64,000 nt of DNA from Arthrobacter sp. QXT-31 (GCF_001969265.1 NZ_CP019304.1:4030001-4094000), one strand, 5' to 3'. Counted from the stretch's first letter, positions 7,800 to 17,032 are shown. Notes: generated by a model not told the origin, from the letters alone. Numbers and translations are program-made.

Positions 7800-9400
7800 G
7801 TCCCGCCCGGCGGTCCGGTTTCACCCACCCCAGTTCCGGACGTTGTGGATCTGGCCAGTCTGGTTCCTGGCAGTGGGGGTGCGGTGGAGTGGTAGGTGTG
7901 GCCGCTTGGGGTGGTGATTTCCAGGGTGTGCCGCGGGCCAGGGCGGGGTTGGGCTTTCCAGCCGGGGAGTTCTTTGGTGTGGTTGCAGGCTTCGCAGAGT
8001 CCGGCGCCGTTTTCGAGGCTGGTTGGGCCGTCGTTATGCCACGGGACGATGTGGTCTAGGTGTCGGATGGGTGCGTCGCAGTAGGGGGTGCGGCAGGTGT
8101 CGTCCCTTACCTGGATGAAGCGGCGCAGCGGTGGCGGGAAGAGCCGCCGTTTCGAGTCCATGGCGACCAGGTCGCCGGTGTCCGGGGCGGTGTAGAGCCG
8201 GCGCAGCCAGATCTTCAGGTCTTTCACCGCGTTTTTCTTGGCACCTTCCCATTGTTCAGTTTCCTGTGCTTCTTCTTGGTTGAGGAGTTCCCGGGCCCAG
8301 GCTGCGGGGACGATGCCGTAGCCGGTGAGCCGGGCGGGTTCGCTGTCGCCCTGGAGGAGGGTGCGGTCGGTCATGACGAGGTTGACGTCTATCCCGGTGA
8401 TGCCGCCGGGCGTTCCGGTAATCCATTCAACGAGGGTGTCTGCCATGGCCTGGTTCTTGGATCGCGGGTCCCCGGCGGAACGGAGGGCATCCGCCTGCAG
8501 GGTGAGTGCCTTGTAGACGGCGACGCCTTGGTGGGCGGGCAGCAGGGCTGTCAGGTAGGTCATGCAGTCCGGGGCCGGGCGCAGGCTCACGGACCGTTCG
8601 GACGCGGCATGGCTGGCCCGCTGCGTGACCGAGCGCGGATCCCTTCGGATCGCGGCGGCCTTGACGGCGGCGACGACGCCGCGGGTTCCGACCCCGTCAA
8701 AGGTCCCGGTATCGGCGGCGAGTTCCTCATCCACCGCGGCCCGGTCTTCGACGGTCAGGACAGCTGTTTCCTTCACGAAGTACATCGCGTGCTCTTCATT
8801 GAGCTGGCCGGTATCCAGGGCCGCGAGGGTGTGCGGCATTTCGATGACGAGGGCTTTGGCCATCCCTAGCAGCCGGCCGCCCCGGTGCGGGGATTCACCC
8901 CGGGCAAGGGCAATCTGCTCAGCCACGCCCAAGTTGTGGTCTTTGGGGCGTTTCCTGCCCAGGTCCTCAGCCGGCAGTGAGCTGCTTTTGGCCAGCGCGG
9001 GAGCAGTCTGCCCGGGATCGGCCATCCCCGGGCTGCTCTCCGTTCCTGGTTCGGTTTGTTCCTGCCGCTGTCTGGCTTCGAACTCCACGGCAAGCCGGGC
9101 CTGCTGCCCGGCAATCATGCACTTGACCTTCTCCAGCGCCCGGTTCTGGTCCATCAGCCCGGGACCGTCAGCGGTGAGATCGGCCGGCAACAGCGCCCTA
9201 ACCGCCTCGACCCGGTCGTCCAGGCTCAGCCGCGACGCAGTAGCATCGGAGGCCGCGCCGCCGGCGCTAGCGGCGTCGACGAACCCGCTGCCCGCAAACC
9301 CATCGAAGGGATAAGTCTCAATCATCCAGCCCTCGGGAACTGCTGCAGCGTGCAGGTCACAGCAGTCCGGCGCCGGTGCTGAGCTCCCAATGACCTCCAT
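7796..9400 (-). CDS. DUF222 / HNH endonuclease domain protein (13E12-repeat type)
   Basis: Actinobacterial multicopy family protein, 534 residues from the ATG at 9400. The middle is the helical DUF222 region (for example ALDTGQLNEEHAMYFVKETA). The C-terminus is an HNH nuclease module with zinc-type CxxxxC (CRTPYC), the core LDHIVPWHNDGPTSLEN (about residue 446 on) and CEACNHTKE. A later ATG at 9325 has a better ribosome site (GAGGG) and may be the true start; open reading continues upstream to 9640 without support. Its end overlaps the HIT gene by four bases. The biological role of the family is not established; nuclease activity is expected only from the motif. Confidence 0.85.
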   Translation of the reverse strand: MEVIGSSAPAPDCCDLHAAAVPEGWMIETYPFDGFAGSGFVDAASAGGAASDATASRLSLDDRVEAVRALLPADLTADGPGLMDQNRALEKVKCMIAGQQARLAVEFEARQRQEQTEPGTESSPGMADPGQTAPALAKSSSLPAEDLGRKRPKDHNLGVAEQIALARGESPHRGGRLLGMAKALVIEMPHTLAALDTGQLNEEHAMYFVKETAVLTVEDRAAVDEELAADTGTFDGVGTRGVVAAVKAAAIRRDPRSVTQRASHAASERSVSLRPAPDCMTYLTALLPAHQGVAVYKALTLQADALRSAGDPRSKNQAMADTLVEWITGTPGGITGIDVNLVMTDRTLLQGDSEPARLTGYGIVPAAWARELLNQEEAQETEQWEGAKKNAVKDLKIWLRRLYTAPDTGDLVAMDSKRRLFPPPLRRFIQVRDDTCRTPYCDAPIRHLDHIVPWHNDGPTSLENGAGLCEACNHTKELPGWKAQPRPGPRHTLEITTPSGHTYHSTAPPLPGTRLARSTTSGTGVGETGPPGGT

Positions 9401-9615
9401 GAACACAGTGCGCCAAGGGGTACTGACAATAAGGCCCGATCGGGCACCGGATCCGGGTAAATCCTGAAATATTTTCTGAGTCCACGCAGGAACGAAAACC
9501 GGGTAGCAGCATAGGGGGTTTCCAGCCTTGGGAACGCCCTGAACTGCCACCCAGTTGGAGGTACGGGCCGGGGCCAGCCGATGCGGTTCCAAGGACCAAC
9601 TGAGGCCGCCGGCTC

Positions 9616-9659
9616 TTGACACCCGTGTGGTCCATGCCATAGTTTTGAACGCAACGTTC
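9616..9659 (+). promoter_or_regulatory. Promoter TTGACA-N16-CATAGT with operator-like GAACG-CAA-CGTTC
   Basis: A consensus -35 (9616-9621) and a -10 (CATAGT, 9638-9643) are followed directly by the inverted repeat GAACGCAACGTTC (9647-9659), which would cover the transcription start. A third copy of the half-site (GAACG) occurs 7 bases further down. The transporter ATG is about 175 bases downstream, so a long leader is expected. The arrangement suggests a repressor; its identity is unknown. Confidence 0.6.
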
Positions 9660-9825
9660 GTACAATGAACGGACTGAGCCGGCGTTGGCGCCGGACATCT
9701 GGGCGGTGACCTCGCCGGAGAGCTTCAGTCCCGTTGAACCGACGATCCCCAACGAGGCAGCGCAAATACCCCGTCCTACGCGACCATGAACTGCGCTTCT
9801 CATCTCTAGGAAAAGAAGGACAAGG

Positions 9826-11340
9826 ATGTTCGATCAGTCCAGAACACAAGAGTCGGCGCTGAAAACGACCACCCGCCGGCTGCGGACGGACGACTGCATC
9901 GTCGTTGACAAGCGTGAGCTCCGCAAGGCCCAGATCGGTGCCGGCGTCGGCAACTTCATCGAGTGGTACGACATCGGCATCTACGGTTACCTCGCTGTCA
10001 CCATGACGTCTGTGTTCACCGAGGGCATGGACTCGCGGATGGGTCTGCTGGTTACGCTGCTGGGCTTCGCCGTCTCCTTCGTGGTGCGCCCCCTGGGTGG
10101 CATGATCCTCGGCCCGCTGGGGGACAGGATCGGCCGCCGCAGGGTGCTCTTCTTCACGATGGCCATCATGGCCGCGGCAACCACCATCATCGGCCTGCTG
10201 CCCACCGCCGGGCAGGTCGGCCTTTGGGTCATCATTCCCCTCTACCTGTTGAAGATGCTGCAGGGATTCTCCACCGGCGGCGAGTATTCCGGCGCCGCGA
10301 CATACATCGCGGAATTCTCGCCGGACCGTAACCGCGGCTTCATGACCTCGCTGCTGAATTCCGGGTCCATGCTCGGCTTCGCTGCCGGGGCCAGCGTTGT
10401 GGCGGTAACCACCATGGTCACAACCTCACTGTGGGGCGAGTCGGCAATGCTCGACGGCGGCTGGCGCATTCCTTTCCTGATTGCCCTGCCCCTGGGCATC
10501 CTGGCCATTTCCCTCCGGCGGCGTATCCCGGAGTCACCCAGCTTCGAGGTCGCGCATGTAAGGACGGCCACCGAGGACGTCGACCCCATTTTCGTCCGGC
10601 ACAACCTGCCGAACATCATGAAGCACTACTGGCCCCAGATCCTCATCGGTTGCGCTATCGTCGCCGCCGATGGAACCGCGGGCTACATGCTCACGAGCTA
10701 CATGCCCACCTTCCTGGAAACCCAGATCGGTTCGAATGCTGTGCACACCGCCGTGGCTGCGGTTGTTGTGCTGGTCCTGCAGGCTCTCCTGATTCCGGTC
10801 GTGGCACGCTGGTCCGACCGCATCGGCCGGCGCCCCATCTACGCCATGGCGACGATTGGAAACCTTGTCCTGCTGGTGCCGGCATTCGCGCTGATGCATG
10901 TCGGGACTCTCTGGTCGCTGTATCTCGCATTCTTCCTGGTAATGGTGCCCAGCGCTTTTTTCCTGTCGCTGACGGGTGCCGTGATGTCCGAACTGTTCCC
11001 CACGGCCTCGCGCTATGGATGCGTAGGGGTCACCCACAATCTGTCCATCTCAATCTTTGGCGGCACCACGCCGCTTGTCAGCCAGATCCTCGTCCAGGTC
11101 ACAGGCAACACCTATGCGCCGGCCTTCTACGTCATGTTTTTCTCCGCCGTCGCGTTGGTGGCACTCGTGAAGATGCGCGAATCTGCCGCTCGGCCGCTGC
11201 TCGGTTCCGTCCCGGTGGTATCCAGCCACGATGAGGCCGCAAAGCTGGTTGAAGGGCAGGACAGCAACGAACGCCTCGACACGAGGACCATGCTGCTCTC
11301 GCCTGAACCGGCAGAGGCTGTAGGCGCTGGCGCCCGCTAA
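9826..11340 (+). CDS. MFS transporter of the metabolite:H+ symporter (MHS) family
   Basis: Twelve-segment membrane transporter of 504 residues. MHS features are GNFIEWYDIGIYGYLA at the first helix (about residues 45-60), the loop GDRIGRRRVL after helix 2 and GFSTGGEYSGAATYIAE in helix 4, as in ProP, KgtP and ShiA. Members import organic acids or compatible solutes with protons; the substrate cannot be assigned. Start ATG at 9826 follows GAAGGACAAGG. The gene is flanked by convergent genes on the far side and has its own regulated-looking promoter at 9616-9659, so it is probably a single inducible unit. Confidence 0.86.
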   Translation: MFDQSRTQESALKTTTRRLRTDDCIVVDKRELRKAQIGAGVGNFIEWYDIGIYGYLAVTMTSVFTEGMDSRMGLLVTLLGFAVSFVVRPLGGMILGPLGDRIGRRRVLFFTMAIMAAATTIIGLLPTAGQVGLWVIIPLYLLKMLQGFSTGGEYSGAATYIAEFSPDRNRGFMTSLLNSGSMLGFAAGASVVAVTTMVTTSLWGESAMLDGGWRIPFLIALPLGILAISLRRRIPESPSFEVAHVRTATEDVDPIFVRHNLPNIMKHYWPQILIGCAIVAADGTAGYMLTSYMPTFLETQIGSNAVHTAVAAVVVLVLQALLIPVVARWSDRIGRRPIYAMATIGNLVLLVPAFALMHVGTLWSLYLAFFLVMVPSAFFLSLTGAVMSELFPTASRYGCVGVTHNLSISIFGGTTPLVSQILVQVTGNTYAPAFYVMFFSAVALVALVKMRESAARPLLGSVPVVSSHDEAAKLVEGQDSNERLDTRTMLLSPEPAEAVGAGAR

Positions 11341-11374
11341 GCCATACCCAAATGCCCGGTGCAAGGGGGCATAC

Positions 11375-11417
11375 GACGGCGGCTGCTTCCGGGAGGAGGC
11401 GGCCGCCGTCGGGCTTT
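11375..11417. terminator. Bidirectional terminator between the MHS transporter and hrpA
   Basis: GACGGCGGC and GCCGCCGTC form a 9-bp GC-rich stem around an 18-base loop, followed by GGGCTTTAAA. It lies between two convergent genes. The T-run is short. Confidence 0.55.
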
Positions 11418-11425
11418 AAAGCGGC

Positions 11426-14400
11426 TTATGCCGCCATCACCTTGTTCAGTGCCGTCCGGATCCGCTTCTCGGACACGGAATAGGCTGTGCCGAGCTCGAC
11501 GGCGAACAGGCTCACCCTTAGCTCCTCGATCATCCACCGGACCTGCGTCAGCTCCGCCCCGGCGCGGCGGCCGGGCAGCAGCGCCGACACGGCGTCGTCG
11601 TAGTCGTCCTCCAGCTGCTGGACGGCGGCCATGTTGAGCGCATCGCGCTGTACGTTCCCGGGCAGCTTCTCCAGGCGCTTTTCGATGGCGGCGAGGTAGC
11701 GCGGAAGCTGGCTCAGCTGCGCATAGCCGGTCTTGGCCACAAAGCCGGGGAACACGAGCTGCTCAAGCTGGCTGCGGATGTCGTTGAGCGCGCTGATGAG
11801 AGCCAGGCTGGTGGTGCCCTTGAGCTGCTTCTCGATCCGCCTGGTGCTGGCAAGGATGCGCTCCACCACGGCAGTGACGCTGAAGACGGTGTCGATCAGC
11901 TCCGCCCGCACGTGCTCATACAGAGCGTCGAACGCTGCCTGGTCCCAGGGAAGTTCTGCGGGCGTGAGCTTGTCCACCGCTGCGAGGACGCAGTCGGCGA
12001 TCAGGGCCGAAACGGAACCGTGCGGGTTCTGGCTGAACGTCAGCTTCTCCGTGTTGTTCAGGTGCTCCAGCACATAGCGGTCCGGCGCCGGTACCCGCAG
12101 AGCGAGGAGCCGGATGACGCCGCCCCGCATGGCCTCGAGCTGCTCGGAAGCCGTCTGGAAGACGCGCAGGCCCACGGACTTCCCCTCGTCCACCAGGGCG
12201 GGAAATCCCGTGACGGTGTGGCCCTTGACGGTAACGCTGACTTCGCGCTGGAGGGTGCCGAACTGCCACTGGGTCAGGCCGGACTGTTCCTTGAATCCGG
12301 CGTGCGCCTGCGGGCTGGATGTGGGGGCGGCCGCCTGTTGCCGGGTCTTCTTCGGCGTCCGCGAGTTGGGGGAGCCTGAACCGGCAGTGGCGGGGGTGGC
12401 ACCCAGCGATTCCGCGATGGCCCGGCGCGTGGCCGGTGCCAGCCGCTCCTGCAGCGCTTCCAGGTCCTTGCCCTCGTCCAGCACCTTGCCCCGGCTGTCC
12501 ACCACCTTGAAGCTCACCCGAAGGTGCGGCGGGACCGCGTCCCAGTTCCAGGAACCGGGAGGGATAATCTGGCCCTTCAGGCGGCGCAGGACAAGCTCCA
12601 GTGAGCTTTCCAACTCGTCCTCGGCGGGGTCGAAACCGGATTCCAGGGCTGCCACCGCCTGGCGGGCGACGTCGGGGGCCGGAACGAAGCTTTTGCGGAC
12701 CTGCTTTGGCAGTGACTTGATCAGCGCGGTGACGAGCTCCACCCGCTGGCCGGGGATCAACCAGCGGAAGGGTGCGTCGTCGAGCTGGTTCAGGAAGAGG
12801 ACCGGCACTTCGGCCGTGACGCCGTCCGACGGATTGGGTGTCGAGCCGGGCGCTACGGGATGGAATTCGTAGCTCAGGGGCAGTTCGAAGCCCTTGTGCA
12901 GCCACGTCTTCGGGTAGGCGGACTCATCGAGCGCCTCGGCGTCCTCGCTCAGCAGCAGCGCCTCATCGAAGTCCAGGAGTGCGGGCTCCTGCTGCCGGGC
13001 GTCCTTCCACCATTTGTCGAAGTGCCGTTCCGAGACGACGTCCTTGCCTACCCGGGCGTCGTAGAACTCGAAGAGCGTCTCGTCGTCCACCAGCAGGTCC
13101 CGGCGGCGCATCCGCGCCTCGAGCTCTTCGACTTCCTGCAGCAGGGCCCGGTTGCGGTGGAAGAACTTGTGGTGCGTCTTCCATTCGCCCTGGACCAGCG
13201 CATGCCGGATGAACAGTTCGCGGGCCAGGACGGGATCGACCTTGCCGTAATTGACGCGGCGCTGGGCAATGATGGGCACACCGTAGAGGGTGACCTTTTC
13301 GTAGGCCATCACGGCGCCCATCTTGGTGGACCAGTGGGGTTCGCTGTAGCTGTGCTTGATCAGGTGCGGAGCCACCTGTTCGGCCCATGCCGGCTCGAAC
13401 TTGGAGGCGACCCGCGCCCACAGCCGGCTGGTTTCCACGAGCTCGGCGGCCATGACAAAGGTGGGCGACTTCTTGAACAGCGCCGAGCCGGGGAAGATGG
13501 CGAAGCGGCTGCCACGGGCGCCGGCGTATTCCCGCTTGCGCTCGTCGAGGATGCCGATGTGGCTCAGCAGCCCGGAAAGGAGGCTGATGTGGATGCCCTC
13601 GTGGTTGCCCACCGGGTCTGCTTCCCGCTTGTTGTCCAGACTGATGCCCAGGGGCCGGGCCAGCTGCCGGAGCTGGGTGAACAGGTCCTGCCACTCACGG
13701 ACGCGGAGGTAGTTGATGAATTCGTTCCGGCACAGGCGGCGGAACTGGGTGGAGGACAGCTCCTGCTGCTTCTCGTGGATGTAGTTCCAGAGGTTCAGGT
13801 AGCCGGTGAAATCGGAGTTCTCGTCACGGAAGCGCGCGTGCTTTTCGGCAGCCAGCTGCTGCTTGTCCGTCGGGCGTTCCCGGGGGTCCTGGATGGTGAG
13901 GGCCGCCGCCAGGACCATGACTTCGCGGACGCAGCCGCGCTTGCCCGCTTCCACGATCATGCGGCCGAGCCGCGGGTCAACCGGCAGCTGGGCAAGTTTC
14001 TGTCCGACGGCGGTCAGTCCGCTGCCGCCGTTGCGGCCGTTGCGCTTTCCCGCGGTGCCGGCAGTCTGCGGTGCGCTACTTCCTGCCTGCGGAACACCGC
14101 CGCCTGCCTGCGGCGCGCTCAAGGCGCCAAGCTCACGAAGGAGGGTCACGCCGTCGTTAATGGCCCGCGAGTCCGGGGGCTCCACGAAGGGGAACTTTTC
14201 GATGTCCTTCGGTCCCCGTGCCACGCCCATGGCAGTCATCTGCAGGATGACGGCCGCCAGGTTGGTGCGCAGGATTTCCGGATCGGTGTAGAGCGGCCGG
14301 GACTCGAAGTCCTCCTCGGAGTACAGCCGGATGGCGATGCCGTCCGAGACGCGGCCGCAGCGTCCGGAACGCTGGTTTGCCGACGCCTGGGACACCCGTT

Positions 14401-15430
14401 CGATGGGCAGCCGCTGCACTTTGGTGCGGTGCGAGTAGCGCGAGATGCGGGCAGTGCCGGTGTCGATCACGTACTTGATGCCCGGCACGGTCAGCGAGGT
14501 TTCGGCCACGTTGGTGGCCAGCACGATCCGCCGCTTGCCGCCCGGGTTGAACACCCGGTGCTGCTCCTGCAGGCTCAGGCGCGCGAACAGGGGGAGGACC
14601 TCGGTGCCGGCGAGCCGCCGGTTGGACTGGATCCTGGCCTGCAGGGCGTCCGCGGCATCCCGGATCTCACGCTCGCCGGAGAAGAAGATGAGGATGTCGC
14701 CAGGCGCTTCGACGGCAAGCTCGTCGACGGCGTCGCAGACGGCGTCCAGCGGGTCGCGGTCTTCCTCGAGTTCATCGTCGGAGGAGTTGTCCTCGTCATC
14801 GCCGGACGGGCCGCCGGCAGGCTGGGAGAGCGGCCGGTAGCGGATCTCCACCGGGAAGGTGCGTCCGGACACCTCAACGATGGGTGCCGGTTCCTCGTCC
14901 GAGCCGAAGTGCCGGGCGAAGCGCTCCGGATCAATCGTGGCGGAGGTGATGATGACCTTCAGGTCCGGCCGCTGCGGCAGGATCCGTTTGAGGTAGCCGA
15001 GGATGAAGTCGATGTTCAGGCTGCGTTCGTGGGCCTCATCGATGATGATCGCGTTGTATTTGCGGAGCAGCTTGTCGCGCTGGATCTCGGCCAGAAGGAT
15101 GCCGTCGGTCATCAGCTTGACCTTGGTGGACTTGCTCACCTCGCCGGTGAAGCGGACCTGGAAGCCCACTTCCTGCCCGATATCGACGCCGAGTTCGGAG
15201 GCTATGCGTTCGGCCACCGTCCGCGCCGCGAGCCGGCGCGGCTGGGTGTGGCCGATCAGGCCGTTCTCGCCCAGGCCCAGCTCGAGGCACATCTTGGGAA
15301 TCTGGGTGGTCTTTCCGGAGCCGGTCTCACCGGCGATGATCGTCACCTGGTTGGCGGCGATCGCGGCCATCAGGTCCTCGCGGCGCTCGGAAACCGGCAG
15401 CTCGGCGGGGTAGGAGATGTGAAAAGTCAT
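11426..15430 (-). CDS. hrpA: ATP-dependent RNA helicase HrpA (DEAH/RHA family)
   Basis: Large cytosolic helicase, 1334 residues. Motif I GETGSGKTT (residues 34-42) and motif II DEAH (131-134) are followed by SAT, NVAETSLT and QRSGRCGR motifs, then the helicase-associated (HA2) and OB-like domains and the long C-terminal DUF3418 region typical of HrpA. Acidic linker DDEDNSSDDELEED lies inside the helicase core. The start at 15430 has a strong ribosome site GGAGGA five bases upstream and yields the family N-terminus; the frame stays open upstream but has no support. HrpA acts in mRNA processing and, in E. coli, in resolving stalled ribosomes. Single-gene unit. Confidence 0.93.
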   Translation of the reverse strand: MTFHISYPAELPVSERREDLMAAIAANQVTIIAGETGSGKTTQIPKMCLELGLGENGLIGHTQPRRLAARTVAERIASELGVDIGQEVGFQVRFTGEVSKSTKVKLMTDGILLAEIQRDKLLRKYNAIIIDEAHERSLNIDFILGYLKRILPQRPDLKVIITSATIDPERFARHFGSDEEPAPIVEVSGRTFPVEIRYRPLSQPAGGPSGDDEDNSSDDELEEDRDPLDAVCDAVDELAVEAPGDILIFFSGEREIRDAADALQARIQSNRRLAGTEVLPLFARLSLQEQHRVFNPGGKRRIVLATNVAETSLTVPGIKYVIDTGTARISRYSHRTKVQRLPIERVSQASANQRSGRCGRVSDGIAIRLYSEEDFESRPLYTDPEILRTNLAAVILQMTAMGVARGPKDIEKFPFVEPPDSRAINDGVTLLRELGALSAPQAGGGVPQAGSSAPQTAGTAGKRNGRNGGSGLTAVGQKLAQLPVDPRLGRMIVEAGKRGCVREVMVLAAALTIQDPRERPTDKQQLAAEKHARFRDENSDFTGYLNLWNYIHEKQQELSSTQFRRLCRNEFINYLRVREWQDLFTQLRQLARPLGISLDNKREADPVGNHEGIHISLLSGLLSHIGILDERKREYAGARGSRFAIFPGSALFKKSPTFVMAAELVETSRLWARVASKFEPAWAEQVAPHLIKHSYSEPHWSTKMGAVMAYEKVTLYGVPIIAQRRVNYGKVDPVLARELFIRHALVQGEWKTHHKFFHRNRALLQEVEELEARMRRRDLLVDDETLFEFYDARVGKDVVSERHFDKWWKDARQQEPALLDFDEALLLSEDAEALDESAYPKTWLHKGFELPLSYEFHPVAPGSTPNPSDGVTAEVPVLFLNQLDDAPFRWLIPGQRVELVTALIKSLPKQVRKSFVPAPDVARQAVAALESGFDPAEDELESSLELVLRRLKGQIIPPGSWNWDAVPPHLRVSFKVVDSRGKVLDEGKDLEALQERLAPATRRAIAESLGATPATAGSGSPNSRTPKKTRQQAAAPTSSPQAHAGFKEQSGLTQWQFGTLQREVSVTVKGHTVTGFPALVDEGKSVGLRVFQTASEQLEAMRGGVIRLLALRVPAPDRYVLEHLNNTEKLTFSQNPHGSVSALIADCVLAAVDKLTPAELPWDQAAFDALYEHVRAELIDTVFSVTAVVERILASTRRIEKQLKGTTSLALISALNDIRSQLEQLVFPGFVAKTGYAQLSQLPRYLAAIEKRLEKLPGNVQRDALNMAAVQQLEDDYDDAVSALLPGRRAGAELTQVRWMIEELRVSLFAVELGTAYSVSEKRIRTALNKVMAA

Positions 15431-15457
15431 GGCTCCTCCAAGTCTACTGCCGCGTAA

Positions 15458-15483
15458 AAGGACCCGGCGTGCGCCGGGTCCTT
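15458..15483 (-). terminator. Strong hairpin terminator after the 55-codon gene
   Basis: A perfect 12-bp stem (AAGGACCCGGCG / CGCCGGGTCCTT) closes a two-base loop. On the minus strand it is followed by TTACGCG. It sits 25 bp beyond the small gene and 28 bp before the hrpA start, separating the two transcripts. Confidence 0.65.
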
Positions 15484-15507
15484 GGGTTGGGTGCTTGGTT
15501 AGCGCTG

Positions 15508-15675
15508 CTAGAAGATACGCATGGTGTAGTTGCTGCTGGGCAGGTCGAGTGCGGACCAGTCCCGGACCGAATACTCGGGAGGGGTGTGCCCGCGGCCATC
15601 CCGAAGAATGGCGCCGACCGTGGCTGCAGCGGCAACGAGGACCAGGACAAGAAGGGCGATTCCGAAGATTTCCAT
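15508..15675 (-). CDS. Small single-pass membrane protein, 55 residues, unknown function
   Basis: A short gene with typical local codon use: ATG at 15675, TAG at 15508-15510. Residues 4-24 form one hydrophobic helix rich in Leu, Val and Ala (from FGIALLVLVLV); then a basic/polar stretch RDGRGHTPPEY and a tail ending YTMRIF. This predicts a tail of about 30 residues on one side of the membrane. It has its own terminator hairpin just downstream and lies divergent to a GlxA-type regulator gene with an inverted repeat between them. GGGAGA lies about eight bases upstream of the start. I do not recognise a family; it may be a conserved small protein of Micrococcaceae. Confidence 0.62.
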   Translation of the reverse strand: MEIFGIALLVLVLVAAAATVGAILRDGRGHTPPEYSVRDWSALDLPSSNYTMRIF

Positions 15676-15711
15676 GCCTCCATGGTTCTCCCGTGGAACA
15701 GGGGAAAGAAG

Positions 15712-15750
15712 TGGCAGAAATGCCTAAAAAGTACAAATTTCTGCCATACT
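15712..15750 (+). promoter_or_regulatory. Operator-like inverted repeat with -10 CATACT, upstream of the glxA-type gene
   Basis: TGGCAGAAAT (15712-15721) and ATTTCTGCCA (15737-15746) are perfect 10-bp arms spaced by 15 bases, centred about 28 bases before the start codon. CATACT (15745-15750) ends six bases before the ATG at 15757, so the mRNA is likely leaderless and the repeat spans -35 to -10. Autoregulation by the AraC-type product is plausible (inference). The same region holds the upstream DNA of the 55-codon gene. Confidence 0.6.
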
Positions 15751-15756
15751 GGAAAC

Positions 15757-16725
15757 ATGCTCAAGTCAGTGGCAGTCATCGTGGTTCCCAATTTCTCGAT
15801 CTTTGAGTTCGGTACCGCTTTTGAGGTGTTTGGCATCGACCGTTCGGACCGGGGGACGGGCGTGCCGCAGTTCGACTTCCGCGTGTGCACGCCGGTGCCC
15901 GGCGAAGTTCCGCTGAAGACCGGCCTGACCATGAACGTGGGCCTCGGGCTCGAAGCTGCCGCCGACGCGGACCTGGTGATCATGGCGCCCTACGGCCGGG
16001 ATGAAGACGTTCCGGAAGCGGTCCTCGATGCCCTCCGGGCCGCGCACAGCCGCGGCGCCTGGGTGATGTCCATCTGCTCCGGTGCCTTTGCGCTGGCGCG
16101 GGCTGGGCTTCTGGACGGACGCCGCTGCACCACGCACTGGCACTACTCGGAGGAACTGGCGGCCCAGTATCCCAACGTCCTGGTCGACGAGAACGTCCTC
16201 TACGTCCAGGACGGGCGGATCATCTCCAGCGCCGGAACGGCCGCCGGCATTGACGCGTGCCTGCATCTGGTGCGGATCGAATTCGGGGCTGCCGTGGCGG
16301 CCGCCATCGCCAGGGACATGGTGGTCCCGCCGCACCGCGACGGTGGCCAGGCCCAGTTCATCGACCGGCCCATGCCCGAATGCGGCTCCCAGCCGATGGA
16401 GGAACTCCTTCGCTGGATGGTGGAGAACCTGGACGAGGAACATCCCGTCCATGAGCTGGCCGCCCGCGTGCACATGTCGCCGCGCACTTTTGCCCGCCGC
16501 TTCCGCGCGGAGACGGGCGCCACCCCGGCTGCGTGGCTCAATTCCCAGCGGGTCCTCCGTGCCCAGGAGCTGCTGGAGTCCACGGAGCTGAACATCGACG
16601 AGGTGGCGCGCCAGTCGGGGTTCGGCCACCCGGTGCTGCTCCGGCACCACTTCGCCAAGGTGCTGGACACGAGTCCGCAGTCCTACCGCAGGGCCTTCCG
16701 CGGCCAGATGGCCCCGGCCGGCTAA
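15757..16725 (+). CDS. GlxA family transcriptional regulator (DJ-1/PfpI domain + AraC HTH)
   Basis: 322-residue regulator. The N-terminal DJ-1/PfpI-like domain (about residues 4-175) has the nucleophile-elbow-like SICSGAFALA. The C-terminal AraC double HTH (about 215-318) contains HMSPRTFARRFRAETGATPAAWL and DEVARQSGFGHPVLLRHHF. Such proteins sense small metabolites and activate or repress neighbouring genes; known cases control amine, quaternary ammonium or arginine catabolism, but the ligand here is unknown. The start at 15757 is set by the DJ-1 domain onset and the leaderless promoter. No obvious catabolic operon adjoins it; the closest divergent gene encodes a 55-residue membrane peptide. 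Confidence 0.86.
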   Translation: MLKSVAVIVVPNFSIFEFGTAFEVFGIDRSDRGTGVPQFDFRVCTPVPGEVPLKTGLTMNVGLGLEAAADADLVIMAPYGRDEDVPEAVLDALRAAHSRGAWVMSICSGAFALARAGLLDGRRCTTHWHYSEELAAQYPNVLVDENVLYVQDGRIISSAGTAAGIDACLHLVRIEFGAAVAAAIARDMVVPPHRDGGQAQFIDRPMPECGSQPMEELLRWMVENLDEEHPVHELAARVHMSPRTFARRFRAETGATPAAWLNSQRVLRAQELLESTELNIDEVARQSGFGHPVLLRHHFAKVLDTSPQSYRRAFRGQMAPAG

Positions 16726-16741
16726 GGGCAGGCCCGGCAGG

Positions 16742-17032
16742 CTAGGACTGCCGGGATTCTTCGGCGGCGGCCCGTGTCGACTCCACGAGGACCCGCCACG
16801 GGCCGGTGACTGCCGTCTCGGGCAGCGTGGCACGGTGCTGGCCTGCCCGGATGGAGTATGTGAAGCGGTCCGGCTGCCCGTCCGCCGCCTGCCGGGGGTC
16901 GGCGACGGCGTCCCAGGGGCAGGCTTCGACGATGGGTTGCCACCGGCTCTTGTCGCTCGACGTGACGGCTTGCACCGTCCACACGCGGGTGAGTGCGGCT
17001 ATCCCGCCGCTGCGCTCGACTGTGATTTTCAT
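16742..17032 (-). CDS. Emfourin-like M4 protease inhibitor (probable)
   Basis: 96-residue cytosolic-looking protein without a signal peptide, beginning MKITVERSGGIAALTRVWTV. The start with a beta strand and an RSGG element, the small size, and the place directly after a protealysin-like metalloprotease gene fit the emfourin family, proteinaceous inhibitors co-encoded with protealysin in Serratia and relatives. The gap to the protease is 60 bp and both are on the same strand, so they are probably one operon. Assignment rests on context plus the N-terminal pattern, not on a search. Confidence 0.65.
   Translation of the reverse strand: MKITVERSGGIAALTRVWTVQAVTSSDKSRWQPIVEACPWDAVADPRQAADGQPDRFTYSIRAGQHRATLPETAVTGPWRVLVESTRAAAEESRQS

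Noticed and set aside
7796..9640. Insertion sequence or restriction enzyme for the HNH protein
   Set aside because: DUF222 plus HNH is the standard multicopy actinobacterial family; no terminal inverted repeats, no methyltransferase gene and no transposase motifs are seen.
12860..15457. 865-codon open frame on the plus strand
   Set aside because: It is fully antisense to hrpA and arises from the high-GC complement; the hrpA strand has all helicase motifs and proper codon bias.
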